Numbered from the stretch's first letter, positions 32,112 to 43,011 are shown. The stretch: 64,000 nt of DNA from Hydrangea macrophylla (GCA_033977485.1 CM066984.1:47483600-47547599); one strand, 5' to 3'. Notes: generated by a model not told the origin, from the sequence alone. Made by a program: numbers and translations.

Positions 32112-32312
32112 TGTTGGAATATTTAGTCAAAGCCCATAATCTTGTAGATCACGGGCTTTTAGGGATTTGATTTTTGGATTGTACTATGTCATTTATTGCC
32201 CTTTATTTTCCTTGATTTTCTTTCCTTTTTCTTGTTCCCATAGCTTGTACATAAATAGGTGTTATACAGTATGAATAAGATCATCCTTTTAACCCCTCAA
32301 CCTAATTCTATT
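32112..32312 (+). repeat. CopD 3' LTR
   Basis: 201 bp, about 11 substitutions against the 5' LTR by eye and no indels. Confidence 0.92.
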
Positions 32313-32317
32313 CTATC

Positions 32318-33003
32318 CTATCAATTTAAGGGGGCTAAATGACAGATGTACCAGATCATTCGTATCGAATTCTTAATCATGTGTCATGAGCAAATGTCTT
32401 TCAAATTCAAGGGAGTTCGCTACAATGTCTGCAAGAAGTATTCATGACCATGATTGATTAACTTGTAGCAGCCATTGACTGTACTGTATATCTGGATACT
32501 TGCATCATACAAGGACTAGGCATATACATGTAAGATGCCCATGTTACTGATGTGTCTGGATTATCCAAATCGCACATCTAATGACAGGACTAGGCATAAA
32601 ATATGCCCATGTTACTGATGTGTCTGGATTATGTCCAACTCACACATCTAATGACAACACTACGGCCATGCTACATTTTCAATACCATCCCATTCCTTCC
32701 TAATCCATGAGTAAACTGTATGCAAGAGGACGTGTTCAACAGATAAAACATCTAAAATAAGATGTCTCAGGGAATATTACAAGAAAAGTCGCAAATTGAA
32801 TAACAGTATCAAAACAAAACAGTAAGCATATTAATATTTCATGAACGATATCAGCTAATAATGCTCATCTGAGTTCCGAGTCTTCCGATTAAACAATTCA
32901 CTAATAGGTGTACAATTGGGACATGCTGCCAGTAAGAAAGGGTAACACATAATTCAAATGTAATAATGGAGACAACTGTTAGGCACCAATAATCACATCA
33001 TAC
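32318..33003 (-). other. DRG intron 5-6, right part
   Basis: Intron DNA beginning with donor GTATG at 33003. It contains a roughly 74-bp tandem duplication (32513-32661). No other gene is seen. Confidence 0.7.
32513..32661. repeat. About 74-bp tandem duplication
   Basis: ggactaggcata recurs at 32513 and 32587, followed in both by atgcccatgttactgatgtg and catctaatgac. Confidence 0.85.
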
Positions 33004-33063
33004 CTGTCTTCCTCTACCCTTTCCATCCTTAGCACCCTCAATAATGCCAGGAAGATCCAACAA
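33004..33063 (-). CDS. DRG: DRG GTPase, exon encoding the G3 (switch II) motif
   Basis: A 60-nt exon between acceptor TTGGCAG and donor GTATGATG encodes exactly [24 protein letters not shown] is the DxxG Mg/phosphate-binding G3 motif; [12 protein letters not shown] is the DRG-family signature after it. It is in phase 0 at both ends, joining AKIQ (exon 51841) to VISTART (exon 21858). Every residue expected of the family is present. The intron upstream of it spans 18.8 kb of transposons. Confidence 0.95.
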
Positions 33064-33832
33064 CTGCCAATCAAAATTTATGGAAAAGGTTGAAAGAACT
33101 GATAATCACAAGTAAAAGAAGAAGGGAAAAGGGGGGGGGGGTGGACATCCAGGGGACCCAAGTGAAAAAGAAGAAGAAAATAAATCACTTCATTAATTTA
33201 ATGTTTCAATACACTGGGGAAACAAGGAAAAATAAGAGTTTAATGAAGAGGATCTTGAACAAAGAGTACTGTGCATATGAAAAGAAAGAGTAACTCAATG
33301 CTGATGAAACATCGGATTAACCAAAAGGATCACTCTATAGCATCAAAGAAGAGGGAAAAAACAAAATATACTATTCGGATTGGATAAAATAGTCCAATCC
33401 AGCACATTATTGTGTTCGTTTTAACCATTTGTAGCACTGCTGGATGTCCCACATCGCCCGGGTAGACGCTCGCTTAAAGTCCTGGGTAATCTTCCCCTCA
33501 TAAGGCGCCTTTTAAGGGTGGGCCAGATGACTCAGAGCCATTCTATTAGGACTATCTAACTCTAAATGATTTCATAATGGGGGTTAAGAATAGTGAACCA
33601 AATGGGGTATGAAATAATCTTAGGGGTGGTATTGCTTTGTCTTGGGAATGTCATTCGAGAGGATAATAGACATAAAGATACGAATGCCCCTGGTTATGGA
33701 AAAATATAAAAAATGGTGAATCAGACGAAAGAGTCTTTTCTCTCAATTCTCTCTACAGCTCGATGATGGCAGCTCAATTCCACACATCTTCCTCCATCTG
33801 TGGTTGCCGATTTGTAAGGTTTCACTGGTGAT
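33064..33832 (-). other. DRG intron 4-5, left end, with an LTR-like scrap
   Basis: Mostly unremarkable intron DNA with a G run at about 33130. At 33440-33540, gatgtcccacatcgcccggg and the cttttaagggtgggcc that follows resemble the tgtcccacatcg start and TATA region of small plant LTRs. No partner repeat is visible. Confidence 0.5.
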
Positions 33833-34222
33833 CTATGCAGCACGAACACTTCAATTTGGGTGTCATGACGGATGAAAGAACAAGTCTTAACATTTTTAAC
33901 ACCGAACACGCGACAGACATGGCCGAACACGGGAGTGGACTCACGTCAGTGGCCTATCCTTGGAAAATGCTTTTAATATTTCAAGGAAAAAGTCTTAATA
34001 TAATATAATGGGAGATAAGTATTTGGTTTATGTTGGAATATAAAATATATTCTAGGAAAAATGTGGACTTGGTTGTATCCCAATCAAATCTCTTTAATCA
34101 AGAAATATCTTAATTCTCCTTATTTTATTTCATTGGGTAAAAATCCCATAATTTATGGGATAGAGTTTCGATTTGATTAGGATTTGCTTAGGAGTTTAAT
34201 CTTCACCTCCACCCTATATATA

Positions 34223-36507
34223 TGTAACACCATCTCTTTTTACATGTATTTAGATGTATACGGATATATCTCTGCATTTCGGTATTCGTGGATGTAAGTT
34301 ACGATCGTAAGTAATGGAACTTTTAATGATAGTTCATATGGATGTTAAGACTTAGGCCTTTGAACTCTTGGAACCTTAGAAAGATATGAGAAGCAGTAGG
34401 CCCGAGAGCTGCCAGTGGGAGGGCTCGAGGCAGGAGCGCTCGAGCTATAAAATGTGTGCAAAGACAGTTTTGCCCCTGGGTCTCAAAAAGTTTATAAATA
34501 CAAGGCCATTCTTGCATTTATTTCGTCCAGAAACTCTGTTTAACAGAGAGTGTCTTTGAGAGAGGGTTTTGAGAATTCTTATGCCTTCTCCATACACACA
34601 CACTCATATATATGCTTGCATGGCTCCCATTTCATGATCAACACACACAAACACATGTATCATAACCACTATGAAGTTCTGGAAGTGAAGTTCAAGAAGG
34701 ATCAAGAAGGATTTTTGAAGGATCAAGACTCTTGAAGTTGCTTTGGAGCTTGTACTCGGAAGTTCTTGAAGATCAACACATATTCTTCATCATCTTCTTC
34801 ATCATAGCTCTAGATTATCATCTAAACCTAAGTGAGTATACTTAATCACTCAAAATCATGTTTTCTTAAGTTTAATTCATAATCTAGACTCATTCATGTG
34901 ACATGCATAAAGATCCAAGATGATATTTGAGTTGCTAAATTAGTTACTATTTTGAAATTGCTAAACCCGCGAGCGCTCGAGCCTAATGAACAGACTTGGT
35001 GCGAGCGCTCAAGAGCCCCGAGCGCTCGAGTTCGACAATGTTTATAAAAATGGTTTGTTTCATGTTTAGTTGAAGGAAATTTATGTAGTGATTGTTAGTA
35101 TGATAAGATGTGACAATGTGTGGACTTACATAAGATTCTTAGCGTGGTACTATATGCTAATCTAGTAGTACTTCAGTAATAATGACTTTTATAAATAACC
35201 AAAGGATATGATTTCTTAGCATGATAATGTGATCAACTTGTAACACTTACACGGGCGATATACGGGGATTACGAGAGCAGTAATACGATGTACTTAAGTA
35301 CACGATTCCGTTAATAATGTGCTTTAAAGACTTGTATCATGCGCTTGATTAATGACGATGCGAAAGCCGTAATAGCGTTAATGTCGATAACAAGAAGACG
35401 ATTGTGTCCGTCGGTCTGGTTCTCTTGTTTCATTCGCCTGATCAGTCTGAATAAGAGTAAAGAGTCTTGGTCAGTTGCTGAGATGCTTAATAGCGATGTG
35501 GGCTTATGTCAAGCAAGTGGCCATTTGGGGCAAGATGACAAGTTAACCAAGGCCAAATGGAATAAGATTGGGGTTACCACATAATGAGGCCGTAAGGCAG
35601 ATGTCAAGCAAGTGGCCAGTGGGGCAAAGATGACAAGATGGTAACCTAACTGCCGTAAGGCATAGATATTCCAGGCCAACGGCACTTGTGCCGGATGCAT
35701 GCAAAGAGTCGAGTCGTGATCAATTGGGCCTGTGGTCCAAAGATTGGATCAGTAATCCAAAGTAAATCGTGTTTGTCGAGGTTGAACCTGTGGTTCAAAG
35801 TGAAGTGTCAAGTTGGTATAGATTAGGCCAATGGCTCAAGATGTTTAGTTCATCGACGTCGATGGTGTCTCCAATATCCGAGTACGATTGTGAACATCTG
35901 CTAACATACATAATTTGGCAAGATTCAGATGAAGCACGGTTTATCAATTATACTTTCATGAGAAGAAAAGAATGGGTCATTTCACCTTATTAACGCTTAA
36001 ATAAATGTTTCTGAGCATGTTCAGTGTAGTAGGTTTACTCACTCAGCTTGCAGTAAAGTTAACGACTTTCGTGTCCTGAACAATCAAATGTCCAGATCTT
36101 GCAGAGGTTGATTACCCGAACGCAGAGTATGTCGAGGAAGGCTACAGATTCGAAAGCTAGCTGGCAGAAGTTGAAAACATTTGTTTTATTCATCTTTTGT
36201 TAGTAATTGAGGCGCTAGATGCCGATCTTATTATTATTATGTTGTAGGGCTTATGCCCAAGATGCTATTCTCTCTTTCTTTCTCTTTTCTGTGAGATTGT
36301 AATAATGGGACTTAAGACTCTGATGTGTAATATTATATATGCCTAGAATCACCACGCTTATTAATGTTGTTTTCATTATTGTTTATTGCTTTTATCTTGA
36401 TTCTTTCTTGCTGTGGACAATCATGCGATCCTCAAACTTGTCACGTATCCACGTGTCCAAAAGAGGAAATTTAATTTTTCCCTATTTTGCTACGCCGGGG
36501 CATGACA
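34223..36507 (+). mobile_element. Solo LTR (2.29 kb) with GAGCGCTC palindromes, in the LtrF 5' LTR
   Basis: TGTAACACCATC to CCGGGGCATGACA, flanked by the exact duplication ATATA (34218-34222, 36508-36512). The LtrF 3' LTR gives the empty-site text (ctatatataggggtgtgag). Its U3 has gagcgctcgag upstream of tttataaatac (34491), and a second cluster of the same word lies at 34970-35030 in the leader. Long leader, no coding. Length and termini suggest a Ty3/gypsy-type LTR; that is inference. Confidence 0.8.
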
Positions 36508-36572
36508 ATATAGGGGTTGTGAGTCTTGTGCTTTTTTAAATATTTTCCCCTTTCTTGTGTTTCAACGTGGTA

Positions 36573-37985
36573 CATGGTTCAAAGTCGCGGTATCGGTCGC
36601 GGTATCGGAGTCCGTTGTGATGACTCGGTGTATCGGCGCTGCGGCCTGGTATCGGGCGATACGCTCCGATACACTAGATTTAAGGTTCAAAAAAATATAA
36701 AAAAATTATGAAAATTTTTAAAATAATAAGAATAGCAAAATTAGCCTAACAAATTAACAAAATACACAATGTACCAATTATAGAAGCACATGTCATTCAA
36801 TTCAGACGCTGCCGATTTATTGTCTAATAATTGTACACACATAATTGGAGGCATTCTAAATTTAAAAAAATATGTATTTTAAGAAATTTAGATATATAGA
36901 TATACAATAAAGGGCAACCTGGTGCATGAAGCTCCCGCAGTGCGGGGTTTGGCGAAGGGTCGGACCACACTGAGTCTATTGTACGCACACTGAGTCTATT
37001 GTACGCAGAATGAGTTTAAAAATTTTATTTATATATATATTGATAATATTTGTCCAACCTTATTTATTTATTTATTTTAAAATATTAAGATAAGATATAT
37101 ACTCAAAAAGTGTTGTTATTATATGCTAAATAATCTAATATTTAACAAAAAAACAAATTAAAAAAAAAAAAAGAAATTTACATACTTTTTTTTAATCCCT
37201 TTTTATCCTTACTAAATACCTAATTTTTTTTTTTCGGTGATGTTCCTACTTTTTTTTTACCCCTAAGATGTATTTAGTTATTTTTGCAAAGAGAACCCTA
37301 ATATGAATATATGTCTACTATATGTATATATCTCTACTATTAAGTAAGACTGAAACCCAAAACACACACACACTCGACAGATCCACACACAAACAGATCC
37401 ACACACACTCGACACACACAAACAGATCGATACACACACCACAGATCGACACACACACCACACACCACACACCACAGATCGACACACACACACACAGATC
37501 GCGACACACACACACACTCGACACACACACAGATTGCGACACACACACACAAACACACACACACACACACACACACAGAGATCGCAACACACACACACAC
37601 ACACACAGAGAGATCGAGGAGACATACCTTTGGTTCTTGGAATTCTTCTGAAGAACAGATCTACAATTTCAGAGAGGTGAAGATGAAGATGTTCAATTTG
37701 AGAGAGAGATGAAGATGAGGAGAAGCTTGGAGTTCTTCTGAGAGTTTCCGACAGGGCAAAGGGTATGTCTCCAACATTTTTTTGCTTTATTTCACCTCAA
37801 TCCTTCACGTTTCGGACGATTTGTGCCGATTTACCATTATCTCGTCCGTATCGGCCGAGATAACTCACGATACTAACTTTTTGTTGACTCGACCTTGACT
37901 CGCCGAGATGACTCGTATCGGTCCCCTCCGAAACCGAGTTAACTCGGCCGATACGTCTCGGTATCGACCGAGTTTTTGAACCATG
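36573..37985. mobile_element. hAT-like element, CATGGTTC family, copy 1
   Basis: Inverted termini CATGGTTCAAAG and TTTTTGAACCATG with an exact 8-bp duplication ACGTGGTA (36565-36572, 37986-37993). Subterminal regions on both ends are packed with cggtatcgg/ccgatac words. The interior is AT-rich with a long (CA)n tract. No transposase frame. It splits the LtrF primer region. Confidence 0.85.
37345..37615. repeat. (CA)n-rich array
   Basis: acacacac runs broken by cagatcgac words. Both strands show Cys/Val or Thr/His frames that are artefacts of the repeat. Confidence 0.9.
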
Positions 37986-37993
37986 ACGTGGTA

Positions 37994-38726
37994 TCATAGA
38001 AGAGATCGTCAAGCTCACGAACCCCCATATCATCTTCTTATGTTTCATAAAAAAAAAAAAATTGGGTTGCTGTTATAGGCCTTTCTCTTTTCATGGAAGT
38101 TGGTTGTTCCCGTATCCAAAAAAAAACACTACTTCTGCTTCTTTAAGATTCAACCCCCGTCAAACTTCGGCTAGCCCCTATGGGCATTGTCAAGCCTCCA
38201 GCCAGCCCCCAAGGGCATTGTTAAGCCGTCGGCCAGCCCCCAAGGGCATTGTCAAGCCATCGGCAACCACCAAGGGCATTGTCAAGCCTTCAGCCAGCCC
38301 TTTCGGGCCTTGTCCAGTCCTCGGCCAGCCCTTTGCAGGGGAGTTGAAGAGTCCAGCCCCTTTGGGGGCTCTCTTGATGGGCTTGAATGTGTATGCTTTC
38401 GCTGACTGATGGGTACTGTCGTGTGTTTTTCAACAACCATAATCCCTTCTGTTGCACCGAGAGTCCGAGCAATTTCTTCTCATTGGTTGGTTCCCGTTGA
38501 TAAGCTATGCCATTATTTTTGGCGGCCTTGTTCGTTTCTATTGCACTGAGTGTTCTGGGCAATGTTCGATTAATTGTTTCGCTTCTACTGGGATCGCCAC
38601 ATGTCTTGATTATGGTTGTTTGATTGTTCAGTAGTATCATTGAAGTTCGGATTCGTCGTACAAGTTCAAAATCCAAATTCAAGTTGGTGACTTCATCAAG
38701 TTTCCGTGACTGAACTTGTGGGGGAG
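37994..38726 (+). other. LtrF interior
   Basis: It starts with the continuation of the primer region (tcatagaagagatcg) and holds the minisatellite at 38165-38350. It ends with the polypurine-like cttgtgggggag. No gag or pol motif was recognised in it. Confidence 0.55.
38165..38350. repeat. About 32-bp minisatellite
   Basis: Five to six copies of a unit like cagcccccaagggcattgtc followed by aagccatcggc. It reads as Pro/Ala/Lys-rich peptide in the plus frame (38062-38409). Confidence 0.8.
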
Positions 38727-39119
38727 TGCGAGTATAAAAAATATTCTAGGAATAACGTGGATTTGGTTGTATCCCAATCAAATCTCTTTAATTAAGAAAT
38801 ATCTGAATTCTCCTTGTTTTATTTAATTAGGTAATAATCCCATAATTTATGGGAGAGAGTTTTGATTTCATAGAAATATACGATTTGGTCCCTAATTATG
38901 GCCATTAATAGGAATTGATCCTGACTTGATTTAGTGTATAGAAATTAATCCTTAATTTGTAATAGAAATCAATAATTAGTCCCTATTCCTAAATGGTTAG
39001 TATAAATCTGGACCATATACCCTTGTCATACATATATACATAACTGTATATGTATACACATATATATGACACGTGAAATTCAAATAAAGTTATATAAGGT
39101 AGTTAATAAATGGAGCGGA

Positions 39120-40082
39120 TTGTTAGGAGATCATGGATAATGATTTTTATCCCAAAAATCATGCTGATTTGTGGTTCAAAACAATGCCTTTTTTAAATCT
39201 GTATGTAATGTGTTTATAGTAGAAAATGATTTGTATGTTTTATTAATTCGAATCATAGAAATAATAGATACTTTTGTGTGGAAGATTGAAGGTTGCTGAT
39301 AAAAAGGTGAGAAATTCTCACAATATAGTACAAAATTCATAATTGTAATTCACAATATATTGCGAAATTATGCTGAAATTCATAATTTGAGAATTTGGTG
39401 ATAAGCTTGTTGGAAGAAGTGACTTAGTTGTGAGAAATTTCGTATTATATCCATTCAAAAGTGAGGAATTTGTACTAAGTGAGAAATTTGTTATTAGAGC
39501 ATTCGAAATTGGCCATATGATTAGATGTACATATGTATATATGTACCAACAGCACAAATAAGGCGTGTGAATGACGGGTATAGCAAGTGTAATCCATGGA
39601 GATCATGGATAAGAGAATAAATATTGCTAAAATCAAGGAGTTTCCTTATTATACTCAACTTTCAAATTTGTTTGTTAAAATCAAGGAGTTTCCTCACTCT
39701 GGTAAAATGATCTGTATGTAATACGTTTACAGTAGAAAATGATTTATATGTTTTATATTGATTTGAATCACAAAAATAACAAATAATTTTGTGTGGAAGA
39801 TTAAAGGTTGTTGACAAAAAATGAGAAATTCTCATAATATAGTGTGAAATTCATATCTATATATATATATATATAACGAGGATCTTAAGCGGGTGTGAAG
39901 GAGCGGACTTTGGGACGGACTACTTTTAGCGATGAAAATGTCGCTTTTAGCGACGAAATTTTTCGTCGCTAAAACAATGATTTTTAGCGACAAAAAATTT
40001 CGTCGCTAAAAGCCATATTTTCGTCGCTAAAAGTGGTCCGTCCCAAAGTCCGTCTTTTGACACCAGCTTAAGATCCGGACTG

Positions 40083-40127
<45 letters not shown>

Positions 40128-40760
40128 CTGTGTATATTCAAAACACTTTCAAAATCGTGGTATATGCAGTTATGGGAAACGAATTTTTAAGAGATCATGG
40201 ATAAGGGGATTAATATCCCTAAAATCAAGAGATTTCGGTTTAACAGAGTAATGTGAGAATTTCTCACTTTTTTTCTTTTTTGTATATACAGCTGTGTATA
40301 TTCAAAATACTTCCAAATTCGTGTTATGTACAGTTATGGAAAGCGTATTTTTAGGAGATCATGGATAATGAGATTAATATCCCTAAATCAACGAATAATT
40401 TTCTCATTATTTACTGAGAATTTCTCACTTAATGTGTAAGAATTTTTTCTCGTAATTAAGTGAAACTTCTCAGTATGTTTGCACGTCTTTCTTTTGAAAA
40501 TAATCATAGTTGTGTTATGCATATGCGTAATGGTATTAGCAAAGGTTTTTTTTCGAGTTTTTAATTTAAGGTGAGAAATTTGTGGTTATTTAGTGAGAAT
40601 TTCTCACTTTTGTTCAAATATATACACACATGCAGACAATATTTATCAGAAATTTATCACTTCTCACTAAGAAAGTGAGATGTTCTCACCAAATAACCAC
40701 AAATTTGATGAGAAATTTCTCACTTCTGTTCAAAAACAAAAATTTTAATAAGACGAGTTC
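39120..40760. repeat. Degenerate tandem array with GTGAGAA/TTCTCAC palindromes
   Basis: gagatcatggata recurs near 39129, 39598, 40191 and 40355. The 40128 and 40288 blocks share ctgtgtatattcaaaa over about 110 bp, a roughly 160-bp period. Between them gtgaga-n-tctcac palindromes recur at about 39307, 39822, 40251, 40423, 40593 and 40708. Confidence 0.7.
39876..40081. mobile_element. MITE with TTTTAGCGACGAAA repeats
   Basis: Inverted termini of about 60 bp include ggatcttaagc, cggactttgggacggac and ttttagcga on both sides. The core alternates tttagcgacgaaa and ttcgtcgctaaa. It sits in a (TA)n tract, so the target duplication and superfamily cannot be fixed. Confidence 0.65.
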
Positions 40761-40945
40761 TGTGCGAAACTTCTATTCAAATATATGTACACACAAACAA
40801 ATTTCGCACTATTATTCTCTTAGCGATCATGAAATTTTCCATATCACCAAAAAACTACAAACACAACAAATATAATGTAGAAAAAATGAAAAGATTATAG
40901 AAATTAAACGAAAGGCTCGAGTTAGTGTTCTAGCCATTGCTGTCA

Positions 40946-41240
40946 TGCAATCTTCTAGTCGTCGTCGTCAAATCGAAAACCTTTAGTGTGAAGCCAAGCC
41001 CTAATCAAAACAATAACCATTTTTCTCAGAAAACTCCAATGTTTGAATCGAAGCTACGTGAGATTTGTTCCAAATTTGTGAGAAATTTGTACCAAAATTC
41101 TTAGATTACGTAGTCGATAGTGAATCGAGCTTCTGTGTCGACGATCTTCATGAATCGCCTATGAAGGAAGGTGGTGGACGTGGTGTCGCGGAAGTAGTGT
41201 CGACGATCTTCTTTCTTTCTCTCCATCAACCTTTGTGTGT
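40946..41240. other. Right part of the insert, no clear gene
   Basis: A plus frame (41065-41385) runs MFQICEKFVPKFLDYVVDSE and then into (CT)n. No family motif; probably chance or a captured scrap. Confidence 0.35.
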
Positions 41241-41250
41241 GTGTGTGCGC

Positions 41251-41325
<75 letters not shown>
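41238..41325. repeat. (GT)n (CT)n (TA)n microsatellite
   Basis: Compound dinucleotide tract ending in tatatatata. Confidence 0.95.
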
Positions 41326-41838
41326 GTGAATTTCAAAACCCTGATTGTGGTTTTACCCAAAAAAAACCCTGATTGTGGGAAGTAAATACTATATATGTGT
41401 GTGTATATATATATTTCTACACATAATTATATAGGGGTATTTTGGTCCTCAAAATAAATTAGGGACCTATTTCTAGTTTCATTTTAAAAAAGGTTCAATT
41501 TCTAGTTAGGTGTCTATATTAGGACTATATACTAAGTTACCCTTGATTTTATTAGGATTAATTAAGGAAGTTTAATCTTCACCTCCACCCTATATATAGG
41601 GGTGTGAGTCTTGTATTTTTGAAATCAATTACTATCAATACAATATTTTCCCCTTTCTTGAGTTTCAATTTATTTGAGAATTTAGGCAATGGGAGTGAAC
41701 ACGTCACAGTATATTATGCAATTAATTAAGAAACATAATTTTTATTTGTCATATCCAAGCGCAAGCCCCGTCCGTATTCTACATTTCAAGTATTTTTTTC
41801 GTGTCACTGAGTCGCTATCATTTCGTATCTGTGCTACA

Positions 41839-41929
41839 CTTAGAAACACGAAGCGGGGGCGAGGGCGGGAGCGGGGAAGCAGAGATACATAGAAGAGTCT
41901 GAAGTTTGGGGCGTCTAGGAAGCGTCTAT
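41839..41929. mobile_element. Fragment of a CTTAGAAGCA-family hAT MITE
   Basis: cttagaaacacgaagcggggg plus the following gagggcgggagcggggaagc match the reverse complement of the right end of 12634-13064. The other end was not found. The MULE MITE at 41939 may interrupt it. Confidence 0.6.
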
Positions 41930-41938
41930 GTTAATTAA

Positions 41939-42108
41939 GGATAACTCTTGGGGCACATAAGAATCTCACATAAATAAGATACATAAACTTTATGTGTCTA
42001 TCTCTCTACTCTATGGACCCCACAGTGTCAGTGGACCCCATCAAGAGAGAGATAGACACATTATGTATCTTGTTTATGTGAGATTCTTATGTGCCCCAAG
42101 AGTTATCC
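41939..42108. mobile_element. MULE-type MITE with long perfect-looking inverted repeats
   Basis: GGATAACTCTTGGGGCAC and gtgccccaagagttatcc are the outer parts of inverted repeats of about 65 bp that leave a loop of only about 40 bp. Flanks gttaattaa and gttaaataa fit a 9-bp duplication with one mismatch. A transcript would fold into a long hairpin. Confidence 0.82.
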
Positions 42109-42117
42109 GTTAAATAA

Positions 42118-43003
42118 ATATTATATATTTATTAACCTTGAAAATTATACAAGAAACAATTATGATTCTTTTGTGGCTCTTTTAGAAATAATTTGGGGTC
42201 AAACAATAAATACATATTAGTTGTGATGTTATTTGCAAATAATTATAAGTAACATAAGAATGTAAATAATTGTGGTGCTTCATACTTACAAATTTATGGT
42301 TTTATTGTGGCTCTTTTGTAAATAATCTTAGAGTTATGGTTCAAATAGTAGCATAAATATATTTTGTGATGCTATTTGCAAAAAAGTAATAATATTATTC
42401 TTCGATTGCTGTATAATAGAGTTTTTTTTTTTTTTTTGAGGGGATACTGTATAATAGAGTTTTAATATTTTTAAAAAGTTAGGGATCTAATAATAATAAA
42501 CTAAATTGTTAAGTCCTCGAGGGCAATATATATAGATACAAACATTAGGGTTTCTTATTACAGCAGCAGCCACTTCTCTCCCTCTCATTATACAGCCACC
42601 AAGAAAGAGAGAGAAAGACGAAGGAGAGGAAGGAATAAGAAGACGCAAGTGAGAGAGAGAGAGAGAGACGAAGGAGAAGAAGACGCACGTTGCATAGCGA
42701 TAGCTGATCTCAGGCCGATTGCTGCTCTCTCTGCTCCATACTTTAGGCCATGGCGAATATCTGATTGAGGACCAGGTTCTTCTTCTTCTTCTTCTTCTTC
42801 TTCTTCTTTTTGTTAAGGTTTACTGCATCAATTTTTTCGTCTTCCTCGTCATTGTCTCCCTCATAGCCGCTTCTGCTAGAGTGGGAATCGCGAATCTTTT
42901 GTCAGAGAATCGCGAGTGTATCGCGAATCTCACCAAGAACTGCAGAATCGCGGTTCTTAATGAGATTCACAGGCCATATGAGTGATTCCTGCTTATAAGG
43001 TGC
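42118..43003 (+). promoter_or_regulatory. Gene-like promoter and leader, gene not recognised
   Basis: gcaatatatatagatac (TATA-like, near 42525) is followed by a telo-box aacattagggtttctt (42541-42556). A CT-rich and then GA-rich leader follows (42560-42720), as in many plant housekeeping promoters. The ATG at 42749 gives only MANI and a stop. A longer frame (42719-42985) has a hydrophobic FFVFLVIVSLIAASA stretch but no family. It may be a captured or decayed gene start. Left of 42500 nothing is recognised. Confidence 0.4.
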
Positions 43004-43011
43004 TACATAGC

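Larger units (their letters stand above)
22296..32312 (+). mobile_element. CopD: deleted copia element, host of CopE and a solo LTR
   Basis: Both LTRs are 201 bp (22296-22496 and 32112-32312) and the target duplication CTATC is exact (22291-22295, 32313-32317). Gag passes directly into the integrase-RT linker, so protease and integrase were lost by deletion. RT is split by the solo LTR at 29860. LTRs differ at about 11 of 201 positions by eye, so it is older than CopE, which sits in its leader. Confidence 0.93.
38869..41542. mobile_element. Unclassified 2.7-kb insert in the LtrF 3' LTR
   Basis: The LTR is interrupted between tttgattt (to 38868) and ttgatttta (from 41543). Comparison with the 5' LTR shows continuous sequence there, so TTGATTT was duplicated. 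The ends carry ggtccctaatt (left) and aattagggacc (right) as inverted words, but no clean terminal repeat. The interior has repeated gagatcatggataa blocks, gtgagaatttctcac palindromes and a MITE. Confidence 0.5.
34031..41667 (+). mobile_element. LtrF: LTR element without visible pol, heavily nested
   Basis: 5' LTR pieces are 34031-34222 and 36513-36564; 3' LTR pieces are 38727-38868 and 41543-41667. They share tattctagg, ttggttgtatcccaatcaaa and gtttaatcttcacctccacc. A primer-like tggtatcatag follows the 5' LTR, continuing at 37990, and tgtgggggag precedes the 3' LTR. Flanks gttta/attta fit a 5-bp duplication with one mismatch. The interior is only about 750 bp after removing the insert, with a minisatellite and no gag or pol. 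Confidence 0.72.
33833..41838. mobile_element. hAT-like element (same family as 62278-62936), split by LtrF
   Basis: 33833-34030 matches the left half of 62278-62936 (ctatgcagcacgaacacttc versus ctatgtagcacggacacttc, then tctta-atatt and ttggttta). 41668-41838 matches its right half, ending gtatctgtgctaca. The break falls at attggtttatttgag in the other copy. The last bases are lost where the fragment at 41839 begins, so no terminal duplication can be shown. Confidence 0.7.

Noticed and set aside
35339..35993. Two plus-strand ORFs of 81 and 74 codons
   Set aside because: Inside the long leader of the solo LTR (34223-36507); no domain, unlikely to be genes.
37278..37651. Long Cys/Val-rich minus-strand frames and a Thr/His-rich plus-strand frame
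   Set aside because: They are translations of a (CA)n array in all frames; no start context or conserved domain.
40630..40875. 81-codon plus-strand frame
   Set aside because: Lies in the degenerate TTCTCAC palindrome array; composition explained by the repeat.
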